Assembly: GCA_963989385.1 (NCBI GenBank)
Contig: OZ022503.1
Coordinates: forward strand, 93,692,638 to 93,756,637
Source of the DNA: Ctena decussata
Lineage: Eukaryota; Mollusca; Bivalvia; Lucinida; Lucinidae
Direction: 5' to 3'
Length of the DNA: 64,000 nucleotides
Part shown: in pieces, positions 35,555 to 45,262 of the stretch
How the letters are laid out: every line of letters begins with the position of its first letter
How positions within the stretch are numbered: the first letter of the stretch is position 1
Notes under the pieces: model-generated
What the model was told of the DNA's origin: nothing
The model's input: the letters and a program-made list of their open reading frames with translations, nothing else
Databases searched by the model: none
Made by a program: the position numbers and the translations under genes

Positions 35555-37012
35555 GTGAAAAATGAGTGTTTGACAAGTAAAGAGTTACAAGATACCAAAA
35601 GAATATGGATACGTTTCATTCAAAGAAAACACTATGCTGTAACGTTTCAAGTGGTATCAGGCAAAATAAAAAACAACTTACAGAAGCAGTTAGGGCTGTA
35701 TGTAGATGATCAGGGTCTCCGTAAATGTAGATTAGATAACTCTGATCTTAATAAAGGAGCACGACGTCCAGTTCTATTACCAGATAAGGAACATTTCGCG
35801 CGTCTGATGATAGAAAAAACACACAAAGTTGTCATTCTAGTGTGTCTCAAACTCTAAGTCAAATCAGATACCGATTTTGGATTTCTCATGGACGCGCAAC
35901 TGTTCGGAAAGTGATCGGAAAATGTGTAATCAGTCGGCGCTATGAAGCTGGAACTTACAAACTGCCTCCGATGTCCCCATTACCATCATATCGTGTGACG
36001 GAGTCGTCACCATTCTCTAGGACTGGTTTGGATTACTTACGTTCGTTGTTCATAAAGGATGCTGACGGAACAAGGAAAGTTTGGGTTTGTTTATAAACTT
36101 GTCTTGTGACGCGTGCTGTTCATTTAGAACTTGTGCAAGACATGACAACTGAGGAGTTTCTTATATGTATTCGACGGTTCATTTCTCAACGGGGTTCACC
36201 GAATGAAATCATAAGTGATAATGCGATGCAGTTCAAATCAGACACTAGATTAAATCTGGAGAAAAGTGACAAGATGCGAAGAAGTCCAAAATTATGCTTC
36301 AGAGATTGGTATCAAGTGGAGTTTCATAGTAGAATTAGCGCCCTGGATGGGTGGGTTCTACGAGAGGTTTGTGGGGCTTACTAAGAAGGCTTTACGAAAA
36401 CCATTAGGACGAAAGTTATTAACGCTCATTCAAATGCAGACTTTACTGAAAGAAGTAGAGGCTATTCTCAATTCTGGTCCGCTTGTATATGTCGGTGAAG
36501 ATCTTAATTCAAGTGTTACGCTAACTCCTGCATATTTTCTATCTTTAAATCCCAGGATTGGGATTCCTGAAATAGATACTTATAACAAAGATAAGGATTA
36601 CGACCCATATAAAAGCACAGCTATAAAATTAATAGAGATATGGAAAAAGGGTCAAAAACTCCTGAATCAATTCTGGAAAATTTGGCATTACGACTATCTT
36701 CTTAGTCTTCGTGAAAGAATGCAATCAGAAATAAAATGTGGTAGGATACAATCAGCAGCTTCTTCTAACGTAGGAGATGTTGTCCTAGTTAAGGACAGTA
36801 TCCCTAGAGGCTGCTGGAAATTGGCAAAAGTGGTAAGCCTCAGTTCTACTCGGGACGGACAAACGAGGTCAGCGAAAGTGCAACTGACTTCTGTTCGTTT
36901 ACTGGGACGTCCGTTAAATCTTTTGTTCCCTGAAACAAGTGCAAGGGAACAAACAGATGTGACTCAGTCAGAAAGTGTTCACGTCAAACAGCGACCAAAA
37001 CGAGCACCGTAG
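35555..37012 (+). pseudogene. BEL/Pao integrase, broken
   Basis: Four overlapping frames cover the integrase. The zinc-binding end is damaged: KCVISRRYEAG has Ser where the second Cys is expected. The catalytic core keeps its three acidic positions: Asp in TGLDYLR (about 36,024), Asp in IISDNAMQF (about 36,210) and Glu in GGFYERFVG (about 36,355), but a stop at 36,096 and a frameshift near 36,260-36,300 split them. The last 248-codon frame (36,266-37,012) is open and holds the integrase C-terminal region (VGDVVLVKDSIPRGCWKLAKV), the DUF5641-type end of Pao integrases. It stops 309 bases before the zinc-finger ORF. Confidence 0.85.
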
Positions 37013-37305
37013 AAAAAACGATGCAACGCATTAGGCTAAGTTTGCACTGCAAATATACATGAACCCGGTGTATACCTATAATGTAACATTAACGCACTGG
37101 TAAATGTCGTGCTTTCGTTGCTTTCGTTTCTCCAGCGGAGCATAATAAGTGTACATAGGTATTATCAACGGAACAATGTGATGTAAATAACGGAGTCGAT
37201 TGATAGGGCCACGTTGTGCACGTGGAATTCATTCTTTTAACGTATATATATTTATCAGTTTTAGTTCTGAGAGGCACAATTTGTTAATAAGTGTATAACA
37301 GTACA

Positions 37306-37321
37306 GATATATTGTTTCAGA
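37306..37321 (+). promoter_or_regulatory. Predicted splice acceptor before zinc-finger ORF
   Basis: ATATATTGTTTCAG|A ends at 37,320, one base before the ATG at 37,322. The pyrimidine stretch is short but the TTTCAG end is good. Its placement, with no ATG in between, is what a spliced downstream cistron needs. Confidence 0.55.
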
Positions 37322-38191
37322 ATGAGATACTTTTGTGATACGTGTGGCAAGTCATATAAACATAAACGCAATCTTAAGCGTCACATCAAGGACCGTCACA
37401 GTCAAAGTGAACATTGGAACTGTCCAGAAATAGAGTGCAAAACTAAATTCATAAGACGGGAATACCTATCGAGACATCTCGTTTGGAAACATGGATATAG
37501 TCAGCCCGACGCCAGGGAGGCAGCAATTTCAGCAAGCCGCGGTGATCAGCCTGCACAACATGGTTACATAGAGGACATAAATGAGGATAATTCCATATTC
37601 GACTTGTTGGATTGGAGGGAAGTAAATGTGCCTGATTTCTATGAAAAGATGAACGATTTTGATACAACTGTGTTTGATCAAGGTTCGACTTGGACAGTTA
37701 ATGTTAATGAAATGGATATATCGCTGAACGGTGATGTGGATGTGGAATTATTAGAGAGTGTTGCTGATGAAGATGTGCCTGGTGATATCAGTGGTCAAGT
37801 TTGTGATGACCTTGACAATGATCAAGCTAGTCGTGACGATTTCGGAGGTGCAGTTGGATATAATGATGGCACTGGTGATAGTGTTTATGGTGTTTCTAAT
37901 GATGGATATGCAGAGAATCGTGCTGAAGATGAAGTAAGTTCAGACAATGATGTTGGTAATAATGTTAATGATCATGATGATGAAAATGTTATAGTTATCA
38001 GCAGTGATGATGATATGGATGATACTGATGATGTTTCAAATGACGATAGAACTGTAGAAATTTCCAATTTGACAACTGGTGGGAGTGTCGCGAACAGCGA
38101 TAATTTTACGGTTGATGTGACGGAAATCTGCCGACGGAGAGATACTGACGGGCCGACGGAGATGTTCCGACGGGTATGCCTATGCTACTGA
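37322..38191 (+). CDS. Two-finger C2H2 protein with acidic tail, in env position of BEL element
   Basis: An intact 289-codon frame. Finger 1 is C5-x2-C8-x12-H21-x4-H26 and finger 2 is C34-x4-C39-x12-H52-x4-H57, both with the hydrophobic core positions of classical fingers, so nucleic-acid binding is likely. Residues 60-250 are strongly acidic (Asp/Glu/Asn). They include V223-I-V-I226 followed by SSDDD, the pattern of a SUMO-interacting motif. The last ~35 residues (from residue 255) are encoded by the 3' LTR. The ORF follows integrase and precedes the LTR, where retroviruses place env. The start is the first ATG after the predicted acceptor at 37,320. No signal peptide or membrane segment is visible, so it is not an envelope protein. 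It is undamaged while gag-pol is ruined. Role unknown: targeting, regulation or host-factor mimicry are guesses. Confidence 0.75.
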   Translation: MRYFCDTCGKSYKHKRNLKRHIKDRHSQSEHWNCPEIECKTKFIRREYLSRHLVWKHGYSQPDAREAAISASRGDQPAQHGYIEDINEDNSIFDLLDWREVNVPDFYEKMNDFDTTVFDQGSTWTVNVNEMDISLNGDVDVELLESVADEDVPGDISGQVCDDLDNDQASRDDFGGAVGYNDGTGDSVYGVSNDGYAENRAEDEVSSDNDVGNNVNDHDDENVIVISSDDDMDDTDDVSNDDRTVEISNLTTGGSVANSDNFTVDVTEICRRRDTDGPTEMFRRVCLCY

Positions 38192-38384
38192 TGTTTCACG
38201 TGCAGGAGTACTTCGCACGTGGCTGTTACCTGTATATATATATATTGAAATTTTGGATATTGATTATTGTAAAATTAGAAAGAATAGATTGTTAAAAGGA
38301 TTAATGTTGTGTTTTATTTTAAATATTTTTTTTCAAAATCTTGTAGTAGAGAAATAAAAAGGATTAAAACGGATTTCCGCTACA
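38086..38384 (+). repeat. 3' LTR of BEL/Pao element
   Basis: Runs from TGTCGCGAACAGCGATAA to GGATTTCCGCTACA, matching the 5' LTR with roughly 10 per cent differences plus one ~15-base length difference. That much divergence fits an old insertion, in line with the decayed gag-pol. GGGAG precedes the LTR where a polypurine tract is expected. Confidence 0.9.
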
Positions 38385-38389
38385 TTACA

Positions 38390-39090
38390 ATGGCTTCGGC
38401 ACTCATGAAAGTACTGCTTTTTTTTCTGTGAAATAGAAATTGATCTTACACTGAAAAAGTCAAATATACAGCACTCTTTTAGACGATTTCTTACTGATCT
38501 AATATGAAATTAGGCACTGCCTATCGGCGAGCACATCGCTCTTTACGGCGCGTGAGTGGTGTGGTAAAACCGCTCTATTGCTGCTATCATGTTAACTCTA
38601 AAGTTTGGACAAACATGCGTGGTAAAAGGGTAGACCCTGATCTCACTACTCATTGTACGATTTTTGATTCAATTTCACAACGTATCTTTTTTTTCTTTTT
38701 TTACTTCTTTTTTTTCGTATGACAAAATTAAAGTAACTCAATAACAGCGGACTCCGTGTAATAAACTGATCAGAAACTGTCTAAGATCTTTCAAAACGGT
38801 CTAAAACTTTCTTTTTTCAGTTTCTTCTCTGCAGTGCTTTCTTTTTCCTTTAAAGTACACCCAATGCCCAGCCTCCTTGCATTTTGTGTACTGATTATTG
38901 ATTTGCTCATAGAAGCGTTTAATGTTGACGCCATTTTGTTTTTCTTAAACGGAAGGTTTGACGTCTTTACGTAACGTAGCGACAGAAAGACTGTACGACC
39001 TCTACTTCTTATTGTTTTGTTGATTTCTTCGCTCGTATATAAACCAGTCCAATTTGGATAATAACTTGCGTTTTGATGTCGTTACTAAAG
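38390..39090. other. No gene recognised
   Basis: Begins with the foldback flank of the BEL insertion (GATCTTACACTGAAAAAG at about 38,440). A T-rich run lies at 38,683-38,720. Otherwise no ORF or repeat that I can name. Confidence 0.4.
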
Positions 39091-39149
39091 AACTGATCAT
39101 GTGACCTAGGCCAAATATATAAACTATCGTTCCCAATTCCAGTTAAGTC

Positions 39150-39932
39150 TTTATTTGAAATTTTGATTCAATCAGCCCAATGGTTTCTGAGAAGAAGATG
39201 TTTGAAAATGATGACACCCAATGGCCAAATGACCTTTGATCAAGGTCACTAAATGACCTTGACCTCTCATATCCATAGGTGTGTAAATTGACTACATTTC
39301 CGTATCACAGAGCACAAAAGCAACAGAAAAATGCACTTTTTCAGGTTTTATTCATTCAAAAGCCTATGGGACCAAATTTGACCTTGCCATAAAATAGGTC
39401 AAGGTCAACCCAAGGTCATTATTTATTTACATTTTGTAGGACTAGAGTTCAAGATGCTATATACCAAGTTTCAAGGCAATCGGCCCAGTGGTTCTGGAGA
39501 AGAAGATTTTTTAAGGTTTTTACCATATATGGGCATGGCGGCCATCTTGGTCATGTGACCTGGGCCAAATTTATAAAATTTCTTTTCCCCTTTGCCAGAA
39601 GGCTGCATATGAAATTTAATTAAAATTGGCCCAGTAGTTTCAGAGAAGAAGTCCTCTAAAAATGTTGACACACAACGGACAAATGACCTTTGGCCAAGGT
39701 CACTTAATGACCTTGACCTCTAGTATTCATAGGGATTGACGATGACTGCATTTCAGTATCACAGAGCACAATAGCAATATAAAAATGCACTTTTTCAGCT
39801 TTTCCCATTCAAAAGCCTAAGGGACCAAATTTGACCTTGCCATAATATAGGTCAAGGTGAACACAAGGTCATGATTTATATAATTTTGTAGTACTGGAGT
39901 CCAAGATGTACATACCAAGTTTCAAGGCAATC

Positions 39933-39965
<33 letters not shown>

Positions 39966-40180
39966 GGTTTTTACCATATATGGGCATGGCGGCCATCTTG
40001 GTCATGTGACCTGGGCCAAATATATAAATTTTCGTTCTCCCATCCTGTTAAGGCTCCATATGAAATTTGGCTTCAATCCGCTCCGTGGTTTCTGAGAAGA
40101 AGATGTTTAAAAGTGTGGACGCCGACGACGATGGACGACGGACCAAGGCTATACTTTAAGCTCACCTTGACAGGTGAGCT
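39150..40180 (+). repeat. GACCTTGACC tandem repeat with terminal hairpin
   Basis: Two long units (period about 450) share CCAAGTTTCAAGGCAATCGG, TGGTTCTGGAGAAGAAGA, TTTTTACCATATATGGGCAT and GGCGGCCATCTTGGTCATGT. A shorter related unit precedes them. The block ends with GACGCCGACGACGATGGACG and the perfect hairpin AGCTCACC-TTGACA-GGTGAGCT (40,159-40,180), an end I associate with a common bivalve repeat. The units are related to those in the 3.25-6.19 kb palindrome. Confidence 0.8.
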
Positions 40181-40559
40181 AACAAGCGGCAAGACTGTAT
40201 TTGCGGATATCCAATTAAGACTTTAACGGAAGAGCTATAGAAATTCGGATATTGTAAAAATGGAAGAGCAGTTGACATTGAGTGAAACCTTTGATGAACA
40301 TGATTGCTTGTGAACTGCTGCTAAAGGTTGCACAAAAATTCACTGTAGCTAACCATGGCCTGAGATGAGGATTTTTATAGACATGCATAATGGGTGCAGG
40401 AATCAGCAAGGCAATGCCGATGAGCCTGAAAAATAGTGCGCCAACAGTTTTGTTAATTTTGTAGCATTGTTGTTAAATTTATGCAGTTGTAGCAATCAAA
40501 CACTTTTTCTTGCATTAAATTTTGCAAGGTTCCGAGAGAGATGCTGAAAACTGAGACTA

Positions 40560-40800
40560 AAGGCCGAGATATGATGATCCCGAGAAAACTCAAAAGATGC
40601 ACCGTTTCTCAAATACTTTGCCCAAAGTGTTTAGAAGAGAAATAGGCATGTAGTTAAAAACGTCAGAAGGATCGCCTTTTTTATAGATCGGGGTAACAAT
40701 TGCTTGTTTCCATCTCTTGAGACTTTAAAGTTGATTCCACTTCATCAACTGTTATAGAGTGACAAAAACTATTTGGATGGTTCTCATAGAGAGAGGGAGA
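40560..40800 (-). pseudogene. LINE reverse transcriptase fragment
   Basis: On the minus strand: SITVDEVESTLKS, then in another frame RWKQAIVTPIYKKGDPSDV, then NYMPISLLNTLGKVFEKR. These are the W-K-x-A-x-V-x-PI-x-KKGD and Y-R-PIS-LL motifs that open the RT domain of Jockey/CR1-like LINEs. The two parts are joined with a loss of roughly 100 residues and a frame change. A family B fragment (40,780-40,935) abuts the 5' side. Confidence 0.75.
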
Positions 40801-40935
40801 ATGAAAACGGAAGACAGGAATAGGCAAGAGTAAAATATACAGACAACCGCACCATGCGGCTGCTTTGAACATATCAGGCCTTTGTCCTACTGTTGTCAAA
40901 ATAAGTCAGACGATAGTCTCCCGACTGACCGCACC
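40780..40935 (+). repeat. Family B fragment
   Basis: AGAGAGAGGGAGAATGAAAA, then CATGCGGCTGCTTTGAACAT, CAGGCCTTTGTCCTACTG and AAGTCAGACG follow the order of the 59.63-kb copy, with heavy divergence. Confidence 0.4.
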
Positions 40936-40939
40936 AGAA

Positions 40940-42130
40940 ACAAAAATACTACTACTAGCTATCTGCGATTTACAAAGATCGAAGTGATGATACCCAGATT
41001 GAAAATCCTTTGAAACTTTGCACATAACTATACATTAGAATTTTCTTGTTTTTTCAGTCAGTTGAGACACTACTTTCTATTACGCACGGACCCTATTATT
41101 TATGCTGGCAACATATTGTTATACACATTGATTTATCTCCGACACTTTCGCTAATGCACATCAAAATATTGACTTGCTATAATCTAAAAAAATATCTGGA
41201 AGGCAGCTATTGACACGTACTTATTTTATGTAATGGACTGGTGTGGGGTCAGTTACCAGGACGCCGTCACGTCTAATCATAATCGCTAATTTCCATAATT
41301 GCTTGTGAATGTTTTCGTATCTTCATTTGCATCGCAGATGATTTACATATAACGTGCTAATGTCGCTTTGCCAGACGTATAGATGATATATTAAAATAAA
41401 CTGGTCGAATTCATTTCCTGAACTATTGTAAACTGGCAGCGTGGTCTGAGCTCAAGTTTCTCCAGACATGTTTGATTTATCTTCAACAGGTATTTTTTGC
41501 CCCGAATGGTTAGGGTGATTGGGCACACTTACAGGGAAAATGCTCTGCCGTTTTTATTTTGTTTCCCTTCTAAAGGGGGACAACGCTTCAAAGATAGTAT
41601 TTGCCATTGGGTTTCCAATAAGACTAGGTCCCATTTTAGAAGACCTAAGTCATCCATGGAAGCAAATAGGAAGTCACAAAAATGTTTTAACGTAGGATGA
41701 CGGAAATTAATGGTATAACCATGTACCTTAAAGGTTATTAAAGTAAATATTAGATTGAAATTGCATATTCCACTCATGACTCAAAAAAGAATAAAATAAA
41801 ATAAAATAAAAATAATGGTACTCATCAGAAAAGAAAATACGATCGAACGAGATGAGATATTTCGAATACGAAACGTACGATGACCCATGTGGGAAGTTAG
41901 CTGTATTTAAAAATTGAAAATATTGTCGATGATAAGCTGAAAATATGAAGCAACATACCTACTAAATATGAAGCAACATACCTACTCCTATTAAATAACT
42001 AAGGAGATCCAAAATTCGAGTATCGCCTGGAAGCGGAAAATATAACATCCCAGGGAGGCAGCGGAAGAGAGAACGGAATTAGATAATTTAGATTTATCAA
42101 CCAGCATGCTAGGGTCCATCGTGACTCATT
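40940..42130. other. No gene recognised
   Basis: Contains a short direct duplication (ATGAAGCAACATACCTACT twice near 41,945-41,985), a (AAAAT)n-like stretch at 41,793-41,815, and a family C-like piece near 41,560-41,640. No convincing ORF. Confidence 0.4.
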
Positions 42131-42133
42131 AAA

Positions 42134-43952
42134 TACGAGGATCATCCAATAAGTCCTGCAAACGAAAGAGTCTTAGGCGAATGATAATTAATAACGCATC
42201 CACCTTCCTGCATTGCATCTAGTCTTTCTAGTCAACTATTTTCCGAGAGCATTATATTTTGGCAAAAGCTGTTGCTAGGCAACGGAAGAATACTAGCATT
42301 AGGGATGCGGTGGTGACGTCTAGTTGTCTGTTTAAGACCCCACAGCTTAGTTCAAAACACTTGTACATATCTGAATTTTGCTGGGAGACACAAGCGATAC
42401 TACTGAAGTATGAATACAGTACCAAAGTTAAGATTTTGTCCTCAGTTAAGATTATAATTTTTGGGCAATGTAAAATCACCATGTTTTTTTTCCGTAAACT
42501 ACATTATCGTATAAAATGAGTATTTCAGAAAGATGCGTTAAAGCAGATGAAGTATTTCCTAGAGTGACATGTATTTGTTGTCAAACAATATCTTAGGTGC
42601 TGCATATTGATATTGAAGAAAATATATATAGCGAGCCTCGTTAATTATCATTTGCAGCCTTCGAAAAACCAGAGGCAAACGTCCAAAACTAGGAATTTTT
42701 AACATTCTGAAATATTCTTTTGATGTCTAGCAACCGCGTGTGTTGAGAACAGTCACTTTTGTGTGTTCCTTTATATACATGTAAGGCAGTCATTTAAGAA
42801 CACGAACTCTTATAATTTGAAAGAGTTATAAACAGATGTACAGGAATTTTCTACCCCTCACCTCTTGTAATAAACTTCTTCAGTGTCGCTTAACCGCAAA
42901 AGTTTGAAAGAAAAGAGATGATGGGCAGATCTCGGCAGGCAACGAGCATCCCTCTCCGAGCCACACTTATTGTCGCATTCCGCGGGACACATTAGCTGCA
43001 GACATCAGGTAAGAGACGCCTACATGTACGTATTAACTCGCCAGTGCAGGCGTCCCCCATCGAGCCACTTCAACCCCTGTGTCTCGAGAAAAGCCACAGA
43101 CAAGGGCATCAGGAAAGAGATATTCGATGCAGCAAGTACCCCAAAAAAGCCAAAAGAGTTCAAAAGAATGGAAGCCAAACTAAGCTTAGATTCTTGTCAC
43201 TATGACAAGATTGTCTTAGTTTGAGAATAATTTAGAAATTTTACCAGATATACTGTACATTAGATGGATTAAGGTTACATTAAATCAGTATTTTAGTAGA
43301 GAATTAGAATCAACACTGAAACACTGACTACTTGAGTTGATGATATCCTCGGGGACAAATTGTCCACCAGCAGCGAATCCGGCCCAGTGGTTCTAATATA
43401 AAAGTATCCATACCAATTTTAGTGCAACAGACGCGCGTTTCTGTATTTGACTTCTTCAGTGTCGCTAAACCCCAAAAGTTTGAAAGAAAAGAGATGATGG
43501 GCAGGTCTCGGCAGGCAATGAGCATCCCTCTCCGAGCCACATTTATTGTCGCATTCCGCGGGACACATTAGCTGCAGACATCAGGTAAGAGACGCCTACG
43601 TATTCACTGGCGAGCGCAGGCGTCCCCATCGAGCCACCTCAGCCCCTGTGTCTCGAGAAAAGCCACGGGCAAGCGCATCAGGAAAGAGATATTCGATGCA
43701 GCAAGAACCAGCAAAAAGCCAAAACAGTTCTTCTTGTAAAAATATCGTATTTGTGCAATTTTACCGCCGGTATTGCTTACACCTTTGAATTAAAGACCCA
43801 CCCCTTTTCCGATATAGGTATGCTACATGCATGGATTTTAGCACATAACTGTATACCATGCGTGATCTGCTTATTGTATAATTTGATAACTCTAGCTCAA
43901 TTAATAAAAGAGTTAAGATGGTTTTTGCAGGACTTTTCGGGTGACCCCCGTA
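42134..43952. mobile_element. Mariner-type element, 1.8 kb, no transposase seen
   Basis: The left end TACGAGGATCATCCAATAAG, continuing TCCTGCAAAC, and the inverse of the right end, TACGGGGGTCACCCGAAAAG then TCCTGCAAAA, agree at about 25 of 30 positions. Both begin with TA. The ends resemble those of the 6,413-7,322 element (TACGAGG...GAAAAGTAATGC), suggesting one superfamily. The interior is long enough for a transposase but shows none; it carries the 576-base-spaced duplication described separately. Confidence 0.6.
42874..43737 (+). repeat. Duplicated ~290-bp module, spacing 576
   Basis: Copies at about 42,874-43,165 and 43,450-43,737 share ACTTCTTCAGTGTCGCT, AGAAAAGAGATGATGGGCAG, TCGGCAGGCAA, CATTCCGCGGGACACATTAG, CAGACATCAGGTAAGAGACG and GTGTCTCGAGAAAAGCCAC. 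They are about 90 per cent alike. Each has a good donor-like site (ATCAG|GTAAGA) after an open frame GNEHPSPSHTYCRIPRDTLA. Whether this was once an exon is unknown. Confidence 0.75.
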
Positions 43953-44339
43953 ACTAGGTAGCTCCCCGCATGTAGGTATATATATCAAGACTAAACACAG
44001 CATTAAAATAAACAAGGTCAGTCGAACAAAAAGAGCGTACACTGGAAGTGTTTGATATAAACAAACAATTGAACCCCAGGGAAAAGCAGAACCCAACCAG
44101 TTTAATGAACTCGTCATCACATGATGACTTGTCATCACATGTATGTCTGAGGCTACAAGCGCCGGCCTGCCATTAATAATGGGTGCAACGTTGATAATCG
44201 TGGACACCACACGGAGGAAGCAAAGACGACTTAATTTAACTCTTTAAGCACAAAAGCAAACGACAAAATTAACGTCTGCAAAAATTAAAAAAAAAAATGC
44301 CTTGTCCAAGACATTTCATATTGAGAATTGACACTAGAG

Positions 44340-44408
44340 GGCAAACAGTGTAGACCTATATGAGGTGGCTCATTATGAGCTGCCTCATCAGGATCTACGC
44401 TGTTTGCG
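44340..44408. repeat. Short foldback, GCAAACAGTGTAGA type
   Basis: GCAAACAGTGTAGACC and CCTCATCAGGATCTACGCTG-TTTGC are inverse. The centre is GGTGGCTCATTATGAGCTGC. The hairpin is short and resembles a widespread bivalve repeat that I remember. Confidence 0.6.
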
Positions 44409-44514
44409 AATTCTGCTAATTTCGTCACTGTTGCGTAAAGAGGCCAACCCCTCAAGCTACTATGCAAAACAAACATACATTCGACAACTGACACACCCAC
44501 TCAAACACAGGACG

Positions 44515-44720
44515 GGCCGCGTAGCACAGTCGGTAGGGCGCCTGACTTATAAGTCGGAGGGTCTGAGTTCGATACCCGGTCAGGCCACTTACTTTCATTT
44601 CTCATTCCGCTAATTCCAGAAGGGCAGTTGTCAGTTACTGGTGAAAGTAAGTGCACTAAGTATTGGTTATCCGCTTAGGAGGTCTAAGCCTGCCCAGGAA
44701 TAGTGTAGTTAAGTTAACTG
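44515..44720 (+). mobile_element. tRNA-derived SINE
   Basis: The head has GCGTAGCACAGTCGGTAGGG (A box), the anticodon-like stem CTGAC-TTATAA-GTCGG, and GAGTTCGATACCCGGTC (B box) closing on GGCC. The body contains AGAAGGGCAGTTGTCAGTTA, AGTGCACTAAGTATTGGTTA and TCTAAGCCTGCCCAGG. The same body follows the tRNA heads at 58.0-58.7 kb, so this is a family with an intact-looking internal Pol III promoter. A functional tRNA is unlikely because of the six-base anticodon loop. Confidence 0.8.
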
Positions 44721-44957
44721 ACCGTCCCGACATGACCATAGCTGTTTACCGTAGGCGTTCAACAAAAACACAGTAACAACACTAGTCAAACACAGGGATT
44801 CCATGACCAGCTGCATACAGCACAGAATACATTTATATTTTAAATGCTACAGTCTGCATGTGTAGTGGGCAACCCAATTATGGTGAAAAACTTTGCTTCC
44901 CTTTTTAATTGCACACCGTTTGGCCAGGCATTAGACTCAGTGATGGGCCCGACATTC

Positions 44958-45178
44958 TTACGACATTGCTGCCGCAACAAACGGACCAAAGCATAGCTGA
45001 AAAAATTCCAGACGTTTGCTGGGATTTGAACCCGGACCTCCCGGGTGATAGTCCAATGCTCTAGCCACTGAGCCAAAGAGTTAACACCTGACGCAGTTGT
45101 CAGAGATTGAATATATACGAAGCTATGCGCAAATCTACTATTGTAGATATTGGAAGGTAGGAGAGTTGGCCCGTAACA
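44958..45178 (-). repeat. Short LTR (LTR2), inverted copy
   Basis: On the minus strand it begins TGTTACGGGCCAACTC right after a purine tract (45,179-45,194) and ends GCAATGTCGTAA. It is 221 bases and pairs with 46,375-46,596 with one visible indel and few substitutions. It contains A-box- and B-box-like words (45,065-45,075 and 45,022-45,034). After its end the sequence leaves the element (ATGTCGGGCCC), marking an outer boundary of the locus. Confidence 0.75.
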
Positions 45179-45262
45179 CTCCCCCACTTCAAGGAAGTCA
45201 TCATTTATGATGACTGAAAGCCATTTCGGCTTATAATGTCCTATCCCGGACGAGCCCCCATC
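45179..45262 (-). mobile_element. Miniature (TRIM-like) internal region: PBS to PPT
   Basis: On the minus strand, an 18-base primer site TGGGGGCTCGTCCGGGAT (45,243-45,260) is followed by only ~48 bases and then a polypurine tract, GAAGTGGGGGAG, next to LTR2. An 80-base interior with primer site and purine tract and no gene is the layout of a terminal-repeat retrotransposon in miniature. On its other side the LTR is the long type (LTR1), not LTR2, which shows that recombination has happened. Confidence 0.65.

Larger units (their letters stand above)
31127..38384 (+). mobile_element. BEL/Pao LTR retrotransposon with extra zinc-finger ORF
   Basis: A complete element by structure: two ~300-base LTRs (TGTCGC...GCTACA), an 18-base primer site, decayed gag and pol in the order capsid, zinc knuckles, protease, RT, RNase H, integrase, then an intact zinc-finger ORF before the 3' LTR. 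Protease-RT-RH-IN order plus the integrase C-terminal region place it in BEL/Pao and not Ty3/gypsy. At least ten stops or frameshifts break gag-pol, so the copy cannot be autonomous. The flanks (31.03-31.12 and 38.39-38.48 kb) share GATCTTACACTGAAA in opposite orientations, so it probably inserted in a foldback repeat. I could not identify a clear 4-6-base target duplication. Confidence 0.9.

Noticed and set aside
37322..38191. Envelope gene of a BEL retrovirus
   Set aside because: The position fits but there is no signal peptide, membrane span or cleavage site; the protein has zinc fingers and an acidic tail.
43761..44210. 149-codon minus-strand frame as a transposase or membrane protein
   Set aside because: It crosses the right end of the mariner-type element, has no DD34D/E-like motif, and its hydrophobic parts reflect AT-rich antisense.
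44520..44592. Functional tRNA gene
   Set aside because: It has A and B boxes but a six-base anticodon loop, and is followed by a SINE body that recurs at 58 kb; better explained as a SINE head.
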